Shown piece by piece: positions 1 to 11,674 of a DNA stretch of 64,000 nucleotides; the first letter of the stretch is position 1, and the number at the start of each line of letters is the position of its first letter. Source of the DNA: Akebia trifoliata (Eukaryota; Streptophyta; Magnoliopsida; Ranunculales; Lardizabalaceae); assembly GCA_017979445.1 (NCBI GenBank), contig CM030717.1, forward strand, positions 22,121,288-22,185,287, written 5' to 3'. Under the pieces are notes generated by a model. The model ran no database searches. It was given only the letters and a program-made list of their open reading frames with translations, and had not been told where the DNA came from. Both the position numbers and the translations under genes were made by a program.

Positions 1-194
1 TTCGAGTTTCTACTTAATCGACTTTGCATTTAAAAGAATAGGTAGACGGTGTACTACAAGATTAGTGTCAAGTCTCGGCATATCTTGATAGAATCATGCG
101 AATACATCTTAGTACTGTAAAAGGAATTCAATCATTTTCGTCTTCTAAGTTGGAGTTAGAAGGGATCCAATTTTGATTATTTTTGGGTTATCTT
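1..194 (-). pseudogene. Remnant of Tat-type gag-pol (protease/RT linker)
   Basis: On the minus strand, bases of about 1-165 translate to a broken version of the segment just before reverse transcriptase in family C pol. Readable pieces are DVFA, DMPRLDTNLVVHRLP and a final IK-stop-KL where intact relatives have IKQKL. The same region is better preserved at 24510-24600 and 43670-43800. There are at least three in-frame stops: one where relatives have Q after LLQDY, one where they have W in FAWSY, and one replacing Q in IKQKL. The fragment runs off the left end of the window and is cut on the right by the LTR starting at 195. It is non-functional. Confidence 0.7.
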
Positions 195-1015
195 TATAGA
201 CACCCAAATTTGGATGGGCCCTCCATGCAAAGTGCTCCAAAATTTATAAAAATTGGAATGGGCCTAATAGCCCAAATCTTCAAAAGAATATTTTTTTTTT
301 CAAATAAATGGCTTAGGGCCCCTTCCTAAATAGCCCATGGGCCAAAGATCTACCTTACCCCTCCTCTACACCATTAGTACTTCTCAACCCAACACAATCC
401 TAGTCCAATTCAACTCAACTCACCACCTAAGCCCATTGGACTTAAAACCCAACTCCATACCTATTCAACCAATTACCCAACCATCATCCCAAGCTCAACC
501 ATTCAACCCAAATCCATAATCACAACCAATCACAAAAGATCATCACAAGGGGACACGTATCACCACATCCTTCACCCTCTCAGAAAATCTACAACCACCA
601 TCTTATATCTTCATTCTTCTAACCAAAATCTACTTATTTCAACTCACCTAACACGGAACCCAAATTGGTTGAAAGATTCAACCCATTTACATGTCCAACC
701 ACAAATAGTCTTCCACCACCCCTAATTTATACTTCTTTCACAAACCTCACACCATTCTATCTTTTTTCACATTTACATCCCATTTTACCCCTAAAAGTTA
801 CTTCCAAAATCCTAAAAAATCTATTTCCCTCTCAAGGCAATTCTCTCCAAGAAATCAGTACTTGAACCTTTCCTAAGTCTTGAAAATCTTTCTCAAGCTT
901 CTACTCTTATCACTAAACCCCCAAATTCTAAAACACCCTCAACTTCCTCATCACTCAACTTTGATCTTTCCCTCAACTTCTGCAATACATTCCTTCATAA
1001 ATACTTGATTGCTTC
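195..1015 (+). repeat. Truncated LTR, type B, 5' part
   Basis: The segment opens with TATAGACACCC, one base away from the TGTAGACACCC start of the other LTRs. It continues with a Pro/Asn-like CCA-rich stretch (aaccca, ccaat repeats) that resembles the reverse complement of 55700-56386, the intact LTR B. Similarity fades near 1000-1030, where an inverted LTR A begins. The R-U5 end and PBS are absent. Two short open frames in it (337-519, 665-865) are low-complexity and are not genes. Confidence 0.6.
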
Positions 1016-2801
1016 CGCGATAAGGATGAAGGTAATGGGCTACATGTAATGAGGCGTTGAAGAGAATGAAGGAGGTGATGGGGCCGATAGGGGCGTTGGT
1101 GCAGAGATAAGGAGAGGTGTTTGAGGTTGTAAAAATGTTATGAATGGGCTGTTAATGGAGGCTATATTGTATGGAGGGAGATGATGGCAGTATGGCTGTA
1201 AAAACGTGATGAGTAGGGCTGTAAAAACATGATGGAAAATGTGATATTTTGGGGCTATAAAAACGTGATGAATGGGCTGTTAATAGAGGCTATATTGCAA
1301 GGATATGGACAGGTGTTTGGGGGCTACAAGGGACTGTGGTGTTGTAGATTTTTTGGGAAGAAAAGGGGCCAAGAAGGGACTGTGGTGTTGCAAATTTTTT
1401 TTTTTTGAAGAAGAGGGTACATCAATGGGCTGTAATGGTTGGAGAAGATGAAGTCAGTGGGGTCCCTCTCCTTTCTTTTTTTTTTTCTTCTTTTCTCTAT
1501 TTTTTCTCTTTATTATTTCCTTGATTGTTGTCAAAAAAACGTCAACCCTTTGTTTCTTTCAAAATGTCAGCCTCCCCTCCCTAGAGAAAGAGATTATCCC
1601 TTTTATAGGCTATTATTTCTATTTTTTTATTATTTCTCTTCTTTTCTTTATTTGTTTCTTTTTTTTTTTTTTTTTTTTTTTTATTCTTTCTTTTATTTGC
1701 TTATTCATTGATCTAACCAAAGATAGAGTACCTCTCTATTTGAGTTTAGAAGGAATGGGACCATGATCCCATGCTTCGCAACCCACGGTACGTTGGTGAT
1801 GAATTTTTTATTTTTAATCTTGATTTTGATTTTGATTACATTCAAATTGCTTAATTATTTTTAATTTTGATTTGATTAAGTTAAAATTTTAATTTGATGG
1901 GTTAATTGTGTTTCACCTTTCAATCTTTATTGGTTGATTGGATTTTAATGTTAATGGGTTGATCAGATTTTAATTTTAATGTTACTCAGTTGATTTAATA
2001 TTAGTCTGGAAATTAATTGGTCACTTTTAAATTTGGTTGGTTGATCGATTGGATTTTAATTCGATTGTTAATTGGTTAATTTAGGTTTTAATTTAAATGT
2101 TAAATTGATTGATTGGATTTTGATTTAAATGTTGGTGGGTTGATTAAATTATAGATTGAATATTGATTTAAAATTTTCAAGTTGATCATTTTAATTTTAA
2201 TTTTTGTTTTGATTTACAATTTTTCAAGTTGACTGTTTTATTCCGATTTTCCTAAACGTCGAGGTCTCTATGTTCAAGTTGGCCACTAAGGGGCGTTTTT
2301 AGCCATTTTTTGATTTTTTCATAAATTTCTCCGATTTCATCAATTTGGGTCCCGTTGGACTCGAAATCCCATTCTAAGCGCAATGGAGGTACTTTCGAGA
2401 CTTTTTGGAGGTTCGAAATTCATGAGGATATTTTCGTCATTTTATCAATTCTTGTCCATTTTGGTGAATTTTGGCTTGAAGTTTCTTTCAGTCGCCACGT
2501 GATTATTTCTAAGTCTCGAGGTCATGTTTTCCTAGCGTAGTGAGGTCTCTAAGTTATTCAAACGTGTAACGACCCTAAACGTACATGCTTGTTAAGTTGG
2601 GTGGAAAGTTTAGCGATCCTAAGCGTGCGTAATTCTATGTCGCATGGCAAAGAGAAAGAAGAAAGTGGAATTAGAAGATAAAGAGAATTGGAAAGAGGCC
2701 TCTCACAAGCTTTTAAGTTCTTTTGTGCTCATCATTAGGAATCCATAGCAACTAGGTGACGGATCGCCAAGTCAAATGGATGTAAAAATGGGGTGTCTAC
2801 A
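1016..2801 (-). repeat. Truncated LTR, type A, inverted
   Basis: Read on the minus strand this starts at 2801 with TGTAGACACCCCATTTTTAC and follows the LTR at 7601-11759. Both share the stretch around GGATTCCTAATGATGA, the AT-rich block, the 'taccgt' block near 1790, a TATA box, then pyrimidine- and CCATTA-rich sequence. It stops near 1016, so the R-U5 end and PBS are missing. The long T-tract at 1650-1682 and the open frames at 1439-1766 are part of the LTR and are not coding. It borders the foreign internal region at 2802 with its own 5' end. Confidence 0.65.
1601..1607 (-). promoter_or_regulatory. Putative LTR TATA box
   Basis: The minus strand reads TATAAAAGGG, inside the inverted LTR A and at the place equivalent to the TATA box at 9388 in the other LTR A copy. 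Pyrimidine-rich sequence follows downstream, as in that copy. Function is inferred from position only. Confidence 0.4.
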
Positions 2802-2899
2802 ATAAGATCTCCCACTACGAGATCTTCAACCTCCTGTCGGAGATGATCATGCCTCAAATGTAGAAGGTAGTTCTCAACTACTAATCCCCAGCTTAGTGG

Positions 2900-3660
2900 G
2901 GAGAGAGAAATGGAAGTCATTGTTGCTATTACTCGAGTAGAGCTCACAATGGGTTTAACCCGAGAGGAGAATAGAGAGATGATCCGGAAAAAAAAGAAAC
3001 AATGAAGAGTACCGATATTGGCATAGTTGTCGCACAAACCGTGAAGGGTATTAAGATATTCCCTTTTATAGTGAAGATCTTAGCAAAAGAGATCCCGAAG
3101 AAGTTTGTACCATCGTGTTTCACCCTTTACTCCAAGGACTAGTAGAATACTTATTCTCCTTTCGACAGATGCTTACGTTATGGGAGGAGAATGAGGGTTT
3201 GATGTGTAGATTGTTCCCTTCTACTTTGCAGGAAAATACACTGACCTGGTTCCATAAGTTGTCGTATGGATCAGTTATTTCTTTTGAAGAGCCTTGCATT
3301 GCCTTCATAACATGTTTCAAAGGCAATAGGAAGAGCAGCAAAGATGAAGATGTTCTACTTAGTATGAGAATGCAATCTGGTAAAAGCCTCAGAGATTTTA
3401 CGAGGAGATTTAGGATAGAAACAATGGCCCTAAAAGTTGTGATAAGAGAATGGCAGTAGTGGCATTCAGGAACTTTTTGCCCTCTAGCTCAGGGTTATAT
3501 AGGTCTCTTTTGAAGAAGATACCAAAAACATTAAGCGTGCTGCTTGAAAGAGTAGAAAAGTATATTAGATTGGAAAATGATCCTCGAAACTCAATCGAAA
3601 AAAGCAAGGTCATCCATACTGTGGCGAAATCTAGGAAGCAGCAGTAGCCACAATAGTAGA
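2900..3660 (+). pseudogene. gag: gag (capsid) pseudogene, Tat lineage
   Basis: The segment resembles the Retrotrans_gag capsid domain. Readable parts include the EYLFSFRQMLTLWEENEG helix, then FPSTLQENTLTWFHKL, FITCFKGN, and the C-terminal helix QSGKSLRDFTRRFRIE. Gag would form the virus-like particle in the cytoplasm. The best open stretch is 3115-3459; the frame changes near 3450 and stops precede it. No zinc knuckle could be read in 3660-4240, where gag C-terminus and protease should lie; that stretch is too decayed to translate with confidence. Confidence 0.65.
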
Positions 3661-4239
3661 GTATGAAGAAACTGCTCGAGCATGACAGAGAGCGGAAGAG
3701 AGAGGGGACATATTTTTCTATGCCTTTTAGTAAAATTCTACACCTTATCGTTTAGGCTTTGAGATGAATTTTGTAGAGGCTAGTAGAGCAAGGCAAACTA
3801 AGGGATCTACCTAAAAGACAAAAAGAGAACCCTTCCTAAGATAGGGATCATAGGCGTGATCAGCTACCTATTGAAGGGTAGTGGTTATTCACGTTGTTCT
3901 AAGGCAAGACGGAGAGCCAAAAAGCAACGAGCAGAGCACCTTGCTCACGTCTATACAACGAGGAATGGGTCCATAGAGTAGATGGAATCCTATGGAGAGC
4001 AGACCATGGCCTTAATTGAAAAAGACTTGGAAGGGATGGGTAGATCGCATTATTACGCGTTGGTGGTAATCCTTCAGGTAAGCACTTTCACTCTCAAGAG
4101 GGTGTTGATCTACAGCCTGACGTCGCAAAGGATGTGGGACATTTGAGGGGACCAAGTAGCAGCATAGGTCTACACGTTGGGTAAGAAAGAGCTTTCCAAG
4201 GAAAATACTCAACAATAGTAGTTACAATATGGGAATCTG

Positions 4240-5290
4240 AGTGTGGTGAGCCCCCATGCCTGGAAAACATCTAGATGGTGGGTGTAAGGGAAGGAAGGCA
4301 TATTGGAGTAGGGGTAGAGTTGGGACCAGAGGAATTGGAAGAGCTAGTAGATTGCCTGAGAAGGAACAAGGATGTTTTTACCTAGTCTATAAAAAAAATG
4401 TTGGATTTCAGCCACGAAGTGATTTGCCATCACTTAAACGTGGAGCCAGATGTGAGGCCAGTAAATTAAAAGCCAAGAAGGTCAGCTCCTAGATTCAGAG
4501 AGGTAGTTAATAAAGAGGTAAACAAACTGATCAGAGCAGGGTTTATCAGGGAAGTACAGTTCCCTGATTGGATAGCTAACATACTGGCAGTACCAAAAAA
4601 GAATGGAAGGTTAAAGTTTGTATCAACTTTACAAACCTAAATAAGGCCTGCCCTAAAGATAGCTTTCCTATGCCGAGGATTAACCATTTACTAGATGCTA
4701 TTCAGACCATGAAAGGCTATCCTTTATGGATGGCTACTCTAGCTACAATCAGATTCAGCTCAGCCTAACTAACCAAAAGAAGACAGTATTCATCATTGAA
4801 TAGGGGTTTTAGTGCTACAAAGTCATGCCCTTTGGATTGAAGAATGCAGGAACAACTTATCAGAGGCTAGTAACGGAGCTCTTCAGAGACCTGTTAGGAA
4901 AGATTACGACAGTCTATATTGACGATTTGCTGATGAAGAACAAAAAGAAAGAAGATCATGTTGTTGATCTTGAGGATGTCTTCTTTCGAGTGAAGAATGT
5001 TGAGATAAAGCTTAACCTAGATAAGTGCATTTTTGAGTTAACCTCAAGGAAGTTCTTAAGTTATTTGGTTACAAAGAGAGGTATAGAAGCTAACCCAAAT
5101 CAGATGAGAGCTCTGCTAGAGATGTCCTTCCCAAAAATGCAGAAGCAAGTCCAAAAGTTGGCAGGAAGTGTCACAGCTCTTAACAAATTTATATCCATGT
5201 CTTCGGATAAATGCAAGCTTCTATACCAAATGTTACGGAAAATCTCCAAGTTCGAATAGACAAAAGAATGTGAACGTATTTTCACAAAGT
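4240..5290 (+). pseudogene. pol: Reverse transcriptase pseudogene, Tat lineage
   Basis: The Ty3/gypsy RT order is visible: a DVFTWS-like segment (about 4365), FPDWIANILAVPKKNG (about 4560), NLNKACPKDSFPMPRI (about 4640), MPFGLKNAGTTYQRLV (4825), the catalytic YIDD (about 4917) followed by LLMKNK, then LNLDKCIFELTSRKFL and YLVTKRGIEANP. This enzyme would copy element RNA to DNA in the particle. Frame changes and stop codons break it before 4825; 4825-5259 is the longest uninterrupted part (144 codons). The catalytic aspartates remain, but the protein cannot be made whole. Confidence 0.75.
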
Positions 5291-6163
5291 TGGAGAAATA
5301 CTTGGGACAACCACCTATACTCTCCAAACCAGAAGCTGAAGAGGAACTTGGTCTATACCTAGCAGTTTTTAAGTGTGTACTTAGCTTAGTTTTGGTCAAA
5401 GCAAAGACAGCAGTTGAACAGCCTATCTACTTCTTGAGCAAGACCTTTACCAATGCAAAAATGCGGTATTCTAGGATCAAGAAGATGGGATTAGCCTTAG
5501 TTTACTCAACTTTATGGTTGAGATCGTATTTCCAGGTACACCGAGTAAGTACTCCTTGAAATCTGTCCTAGGAAAGACAAATAGATCAGGTAAAATGGAA
5601 AAATGGGCTATACAACTAGTAGAATTTGGTTTTGAATATAAGCCTAGAATTTCTCTAAAAAGCCAAGCAGTAGCAGATTTCTTGGCAAACTTTCTAGTAA
5701 AAGAAAGAGAAGGACTATTAGTGAAAAAACTAGAGAATGTGGAAGAAGGGCAAAAACTAGGTAACCATCTAAAGTGGAAAGTCTACGTAGACAAATCATC
5801 AAATCTAGAAGGATCTAGTATAGGGATAATGTTAATCACTCGAGACGGATCTAGGATAGAAAATACAGTCAAGCTTGGATTCAGAGCATCAAACAACAAA
5901 ACAGAGTATAAGGCATGCTGCTAGGTCTCAATTTGTTGGTAAGACTAGGGGTAATAGAGACTACAGTATACAGTGACTCGCAGGTAGTAGTTAATCATGT
6001 TAACAGAAAGTTTGAGGCACAAGATCTAAGGATGTAGCTCTATTTGGAGAAAATTAGATCTCCCATGCTTCGAGCCGAGAAAGTGAAATTAGAACACATA
6101 CCAAGAGTAGACAATAGACATGTAGACATCCTAGCCTTCATATCCTTGATGCTAGCAGGGTAG
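5290..6163 (+). pseudogene. pol: RNase H plus second (archaeal-type) RNase H, pseudogene
   Basis: The first RNase H is partly visible as LYLAVFKCVLSLVLVK, QPIYFLSKTF and KMRYSRIKKMGLALVYST. A connection region follows, then the second RNase H domain typical of Tat-lineage elements: WKVYVDKSS (first acidic residue), NNKTEYKA (Glu), VYSDSQVVVNHV (second Asp) and NRHVDILAF (third Asp). The domain would remove RNA from the RNA/DNA hybrid. Frameshifts near 5510 and 5920 and a TAG in the RM-stop-LYLEKI stretch disrupt it. Confidence 0.7.
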
Positions 6164-6369
6164 GATAAGAGAGAACTATTACTAGGCTACTAGGAAAAAC
6201 ATGCAATAGATGAATCAAAACTAGTCATTATGATAGCTACGATTGGGGATCAAGGGTGGATGAACCCAATCTTTGCCTTCCTATAGTTAGGATCGCTACC
6301 TAATGATCCAAGAGAAGCAAGACACGTGAAGGATAGAAAGATACATGATCCTGGATGAAAAACTATATA

Positions 6370-7493
6370 CAAAGTTTGTAGGAGGCCACTCCTACATTGC
6401 CTAACACCAGGTAAAGTGAAGGATGTGCTGAATGAGATCCATGAAGGAGATTGTGGGAATCATTCAAGGACGGGGTCTTTGGCTCATTAAGTACTCTCAC
6501 AAGGTTATTTCTGGCCATATGTGCAAAAAGACACATTTCTGTACGTCAAGCATTGCGATAACTACCAAAGACATACATGGTAGAATAATCCATCAGCCAG
6601 TAGTGCAACTCAATTCTCTTATCAACCCTTGGTCATTCGCACAATTAAGAATTGATATAGTAGGTCCCCTGCCTAGAGCACCAGGTAATCTAACCTTCTT
6701 GATAGTAATGATAAATTACTTTACAAAGTGGGCAGAAACACTCCCACTAGCTAGAATTCTCCAATAAGAAGTCCAAAAATTCAATTGGAAAAATATAATT
6801 TATCGATTTGGCCTGCCGCGTACTATAATCTTAGATAATGGAAGGCAATTCATAGGGGGGTAGATTAAAGATTTTTGCAAAGAGCATGGGATAACACAAT
6901 TATTTTCTTTGTCATAGTATCCATAGGGCAATGGACAGGCTAAAGCCACGAACAAAGTGTTGATGGATATGCTAAAGAAGAGGTTGGGAGAAACAAAGGG
7001 TCGATGGATAGTAGTCTTGCATGGGGTAGTATGGGCCTACAAGACGACTATCATGACTTCTACAGGGACCTCTCCATTTACTATGGCATATGGAATGGAG
7101 GCAGTAATACCAACAGAGAACAGTTTCCCCATAACAAGATCAAAAGTAATGCAAACTGACCAGAACAACTAGTAGATAATCGCTAAGCTAGATTTGCTGG
7201 AAGAAAAATGAGAAGTTGCGCTGATATGACTAGAAAGTTATCATCAAAAGCTACAGAATTACTTTAATAAGAAAGTCCACCACAGGCAGTTCAAAGAGGG
7301 AGATCTAGTATTACACTGAGTATTCCAGAATAAAAAAAAAGAGCTAAACAGTGGGAAACTAAATCCAAATTGAGAAGGACCATACAAAATAGTGAAAGTA
7401 GGCTAGAAGAGAGTGTATTCTTTGGTGATAATGAACAGTCAAGAGCTATCTAGATTGTGGAATACATGTAATCTTAAAAAATATTATCAATAA
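6370..7493 (+). pseudogene. pol: Integrase pseudogene, Tat lineage
   Basis: The first catalytic Asp lies in FAQLRIDIVGPLP (about 6640). TFLIVMINYFTKWAETLP follows, then the second Asp in LDNGRQFIGG (about 6833). The third-residue region reads P-stop-GNGQAKATNK (about 6920), where an acidic residue followed by A is normal, so the catalytic Glu appears changed to K. The C-terminal GTSPFTMAYGMEAVIP is clear, and the pol end is WNTCNLKKYYQ with TAA at 7491-7493. TAG codons replace Gln at 6861, 6915 and 6924, all explained by CAG to TAG. The enzyme would insert cDNA into chromosomes; this copy cannot. Confidence 0.75.
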
Positions 7494-7949
7494 AAGAAAT
7501 CCCCCCTGGTTGTTGAAAGTCCGTGCGTAGAAATAGTCAAATTGGACCCTACCTAGGTCCGGGCATACATAGGTCTTCTCTGCCTTAATCGACAAGGTAA
7601 TGTAGACACCCCATTATTGCATCTGCCTAATTCGACAATTTGTCACCTGATTTTGGTGGATTCCTAATGATGAATATAAAAGAACTCAAAGGCTTGTGAG
7701 TACTGCTTGATTGGTTTCGTTTCTAGTCTTTTCATCCCCCCTACTCGTCACTACTCGACCTAAAAATTTACGCACGCTTAGGATCGCTATACCTTACACC
7801 CGACTTAGCAAGCATGTACGCATAGGTTTGTTACATAATTCGATAACTTAGAGACCTCCTACGCTAGGAAAATATGGATTTGAGACTTAGAAATAAACAC
7901 ACAGGGACTGAAAGAAATCTCACGCTGAAATCCCTAAAAATCTGTAAAA

Positions 7950-8240
7950 ATCACAAAAATGACGAAAATACCCTTCATAAATTTTTTATGTCCGAAAATT
8001 CTCAAAACTACCCCCATTGCACTCAGAACATGATTTCGAGTCTAACGGGACCTAAATCGATAAAAACAGAGAAATTGGTAAAAATTTGTAAAAAATCATC
8101 AAAATGAAGAAAATACCTCTCATAAATTTCGGATGTCCGAAAAGTCTCAAAAGTACCTCCATTGCACTCAGAATGTGATTTCAAATCTAACGGGACCCAA
8201 ATCGATGAAAACAAAGAAATTCAAGAAAAATCGTCAAAAA
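7950..8240 (+). repeat. 145-bp tandem duplication in LTR A
   Basis: Two diverged copies carry ATTGCACTCAGAA (8016 and 8161), followed by TCTAACGGGACC and a run of AAATCG(A/T)(C/T)AAAAA-type words. The spacing is 145 bases. The inverted LTR A copy (2290-2400) has only one such unit, so the duplication arose in this copy or was lost in the other. Confidence 0.65.
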
Positions 8241-9387
8241 TCGTAAAAATGACCAAAACGCCCCTTAACATCTAACTCTAACATAGAGACCTTGATCCTT
8301 AGGAAAATAAAATTCAAATAAAAAAATTAAATCAAAATAAAATTCAAATTGAAAATTAAACTAAAATCCAAAATTTAAAATTAATTTAAAATCGTAAAAT
8401 CAAATTAAACTTCAATACAAAATAAAATTTACATTTTCAAGAAACCGATTAAAATACAAAATCAAAATCAAAATCAAATTGAAAATCAAGTTAAAAATCA
8501 CTCAACCAACTAAAATGTAAAATTGAATTAAAATTTTCAATCAATCAACCAACTCGACCAACAAAATGTAATTAACAAATTAAAATCCATTCGATCACAT
8601 TTAAATCGAAATCCAATCAATTGACCAATTAAAAATTAAAATCAATTTAAATTTCAAATTAAAACGCAAATTAATCAACCCGTTCAAAATTTAAATTAAA
8701 AAAAATTAAATTCAAATTAAACAATTAAAACTCAAATTAAAATAGAATCACCCAACCAATTAAAATGTAAAAATAAAACCGAACGATTAATCAATCAAAA
8801 ATCAAAATCAAATCAACCAACAACAAAATTTAATATCAAAATTTAAATTAAATTCTAATTGAAATTCAAAATTTAAAATCAAATACAAATTCAAATGTAA
8901 TTTAAAACATCAAATTAAATTTCAAATCAAAATGTCGACTAAAATATAAAAAAAAATCGAAATCAACCAATCGGAAGGAAAATTAAATCGACCAATCACG
9001 ACTCATTGGCGGAGAGTTACCGTAGTACGAGTAACGTAGGATCCCCCTCTCTCATGCTTTTAAAAAAATAAAACAAAAAAAAATTTTCAAAAATAAAAAA
9101 AAGAAGACTTTTCTTCTTCTTCTTCCCCACGTTCTTCCCCACTTCTTCTCCTTCAAAAACCACCCACACTCTTCATTCTCTCTCCCTTGATCTTTCCTAT
9201 CAACCCACGTCCTCCACCCTTCTTCTTCTTCACAAGAAAAACCAGCAACTCTCCACGTCTATGGGATACTCTCCTTCTCTCACGTCCATTGCATACTCTC
9301 CTTCTCTTACGTTTTTGTTGTATAACCACCCATACAACTACCCACGTTCTCAACTCCACTTCTTCTGCCATCTCTCCCTCTCTTGAC

Positions 9388-9394
9388 TATAAAA
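9388..9394 (+). promoter_or_regulatory. Putative TATA box of LTR A
   Basis: GACTATAAAAAAAGCC follows pyrimidine-rich DNA in the middle of the LTR. The inverted LTR A copy has TATAAAAGGG at the equivalent place. A transcription start about 30 bases downstream would define the U3/R border. The call rests on sequence and position only. Confidence 0.4.
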
Positions 9395-10561
9395 AAAGCC
9401 ACCATGATGTAAAGAGGGGGGTAGTTTTCTGGTTTGCGGCCATTGATAAAAAAAAAACAAAAAAAAAAAACGTTTCTGAGGAAGAGCCATTAAAAGAAAA
9501 AAAAACAGCAGCATAAAAAAGGTAGTTCTTCTTTGTTTTTCAACCTACAGCCTAACAACCTTCCTCTCTATCTCTCTCACGTTCTACCCCTCGACAACCT
9601 CTTATTTTTGCTGTCCTCTCCATCATCTCCATAAAAAACAACAAGTCTCCATATTGATGGTAGCCATTAAACTTGCAACAAGAGTGCTTCTCTTTAGGTT
9701 TACCACATCTCTACCTTTCTCATCTCCATTGAATCTTAATCTATTTTCAATGTCTCCTCACCCAAGCAGCCCATAACAGTCCTTAAAGCTCCATTAATGT
9801 CCTCCACAGCCACGCCATTAAACGTGCTCCACAGTTCTTCTCCATTAATGTCTTCCACAACCACACCATTCTCTACATCTTCTTCACCATTAAAAAGCAG
9901 CAGCCTCACCTCCATCATTGCTTCTTGAACGCCCCACAGTTCAGCCATCTTCAATCTCTGCCTTCTTCTCCAACTCGTCCCAACAACAACACATGTTGCT
10001 TTTTCTTTGTTTCTCTCACAGTCAGTTAACAGCCACAACATTAGCAGCATCAACGGCACTTTGTTTTTCATTTTTCCTCATATAGCCAACAACCACAGTC
10101 AGTCGCACAATACAACTCACAAGCTGTTTCGAGGTTTTTTTTTGAAGGACTTCAAACATCCGAAGTTATTCGGTGAAGGTGAGTTTTTATTCTTTTTATT
10201 TTTTTATTTTTATTTTTATTTATTATTTCCTTGATTTTAAATTTTTTTTTTTTTTTGCACCTAATTTGATTAGCCGATTTTTGAGATATACGTGATACTA
10301 ATGGTGATTTTTATGATTCCAAAATATTAATGGAACGATTCGCTCATTTTTTATGATAGATTGAACGAATTAACTCATATATATCAAATTGATGAATTGG
10401 CTCCTTGGGTGTTCATATTATCGAGTCAATTTATCGATTTATGATGTTATTGGGCCAACCCGCTAACATTGATATTAATCAACTCACTAATATGTGGATT
10501 AATTCATGAATTTTGGTACACGTGGAGGGTAAAGAAATTGATTTTTTTTATCAAGATTGTT

Positions 10562-11220
10562 GAGTCGACTCGCTGATTTTGGGGCCATTAAGAATGCGAA
10601 TCGAATTTAAAAAAAAAAAAAAATTAGACACGTGGGTTAAATCACAGATTTAATACACGTGGCGATTCCAAAAAAAAATTATGATTCTTATGATATAAAA
10701 ATTGTGAGTCGACTCGCTGATTTTGGGGACATTGAGAATGCAAATCGAATTTTTAAAAAAATTAGGCACGTGCGTTAAATCACCGATTTAATACACGTGG
10801 CGATTCCAAAAAATTAGGATTCTTTTGATTAACAAATTGCGAGTCGACTCGCTGATTTTGAGGACATTGAGAATTTGAATTGAATTTTTAAAAATTACAC
10901 ACGTGGGTTAAATCATCGATTTAATACACGTGGCGATTCCAAAAAAAAAATTATGTTTCTTATGATATAAAAATTGCAAGTCGACTCGCTGATTTTGGGG
11001 ACATTGAGAATGCGAATCGAATTTTTTTAAAAATTAGGCACGTGGATTAAATCACCAATTTAATACACGTGGCCATTCAAAAAAAAATTAGGATTCTTTT
11101 GATTAACAAATTGCGAGTCGACTCGCTGATTTTTGGGACATTGAAAATTTGAATCGATTTTATTTTAAAATTAAGCACGTGGTAAACTCACCGATTTAAT
11201 ACACATGGCAACTCAAAATT
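10562..11220 (+). repeat. 137-bp tandem array with paired G-boxes
   Basis: Five copies start with GAGTCGACTC, itself a 10-bp palindrome (one copy reads AAGTCGACTC), at 10562, 10706, 10841, 10978 and 11115. A decayed sixth follows at about 11220. Each monomer has CACGTG, TTAAATC-n3-GATTTAA, then a second CACGTG exactly 27 bases after the first (10629/10656, 10767/10794, 10900/10927, 11039/11066; 11176 has a mutated partner). Linkers alternate between two types (TTATGATATAAAAATTG and TTTTGATTAACAAATTGC), so the array grew as dimers of about 273 bp. Confidence 0.85.
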
Positions 11221-11664
11221 TGTGAGCTAACCCACTGAATTTAATGCACGTAATGGTTCAAAAATCGAATCTCTTTGATAAAATATTGTCAATGAGCCAA
11301 TTCACTAATCTTATATACGCGGCATTGAAAATCGATTTCGTATTATTCAAAATATGATCGAATTGATCCATTAATTTTTAGTGTCATGTATGCCTCATTA
11401 AATCATGTAATTATTTTAACCGTAGGATTTGTTTAGTAAATTCGATGCAATTTGATGATGATTGGACTTTAGTTTGTCTTTTAATCTTTGAATGTTGACC
11501 ATAGGATATTTTTGGATCGCAGTAGAGACTGATCATCTTGATCAGGCGGATTCGGTGCCTAACACCTTCCGAAATCCGTAACTTGACCTCTTATCCATCT
11601 CTCTGATCCATGAACCGACCCATATCCATTTGGAGTTAATTTTGGTTCCTAGACCTAAACTAGG

Positions 11665-11674
11665 TGGCGACTCC
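11665..11674 (+). other. PBS-like tRNA-complementary decamer inside U5
   Basis: TGGCGACTCC is identical to the first ten bases of the true PBS at 11761 and lies 96 bases upstream, inside the LTR. LTR D has the same sequence at 50691-50700 and 38369-38378 (reverse), and LTR B has it with one mismatch at 54355-54364 (reverse). Confidence 0.7.

Larger units (their letters stand above)
2802..7600 (+). mobile_element. Internal region of a decayed Tat-lineage gypsy element
   Basis: The plus strand carries gag, RT, RNase H, a second RNase H and integrase in the usual Ty3/gypsy order, but of a different family from the rest of the window (YIDDLLMKN at the RT active site, gag without the DUF7745-like ORF). 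Dozens of nonsense codons interrupt it. The left end lies inside gag, with no leader or PBS. The right end follows the pol stop by 107 bases and abuts LTR A at 7601, which may be its own 3' LTR or a later insertion. On the left it abuts the 5' end of an inverted LTR A. Confidence 0.75.

Noticed and set aside
1439..1766. Overlapping open frames rich in Phe/Leu
   Set aside because: T-rich tract inside the inverted LTR A; no codon pattern.
2804..2826. Perfect 8-bp inverted repeat AAGATCTC/GAGATCTT beside the LTR A end
   Set aside because: Probably a chance hairpin within decayed gag; no second copy at the other boundary (7601).
9153..10234. Several open frames on both strands
   Set aside because: They lie within LTR A, are low complexity, and are not shared with the inverted LTR A copy.
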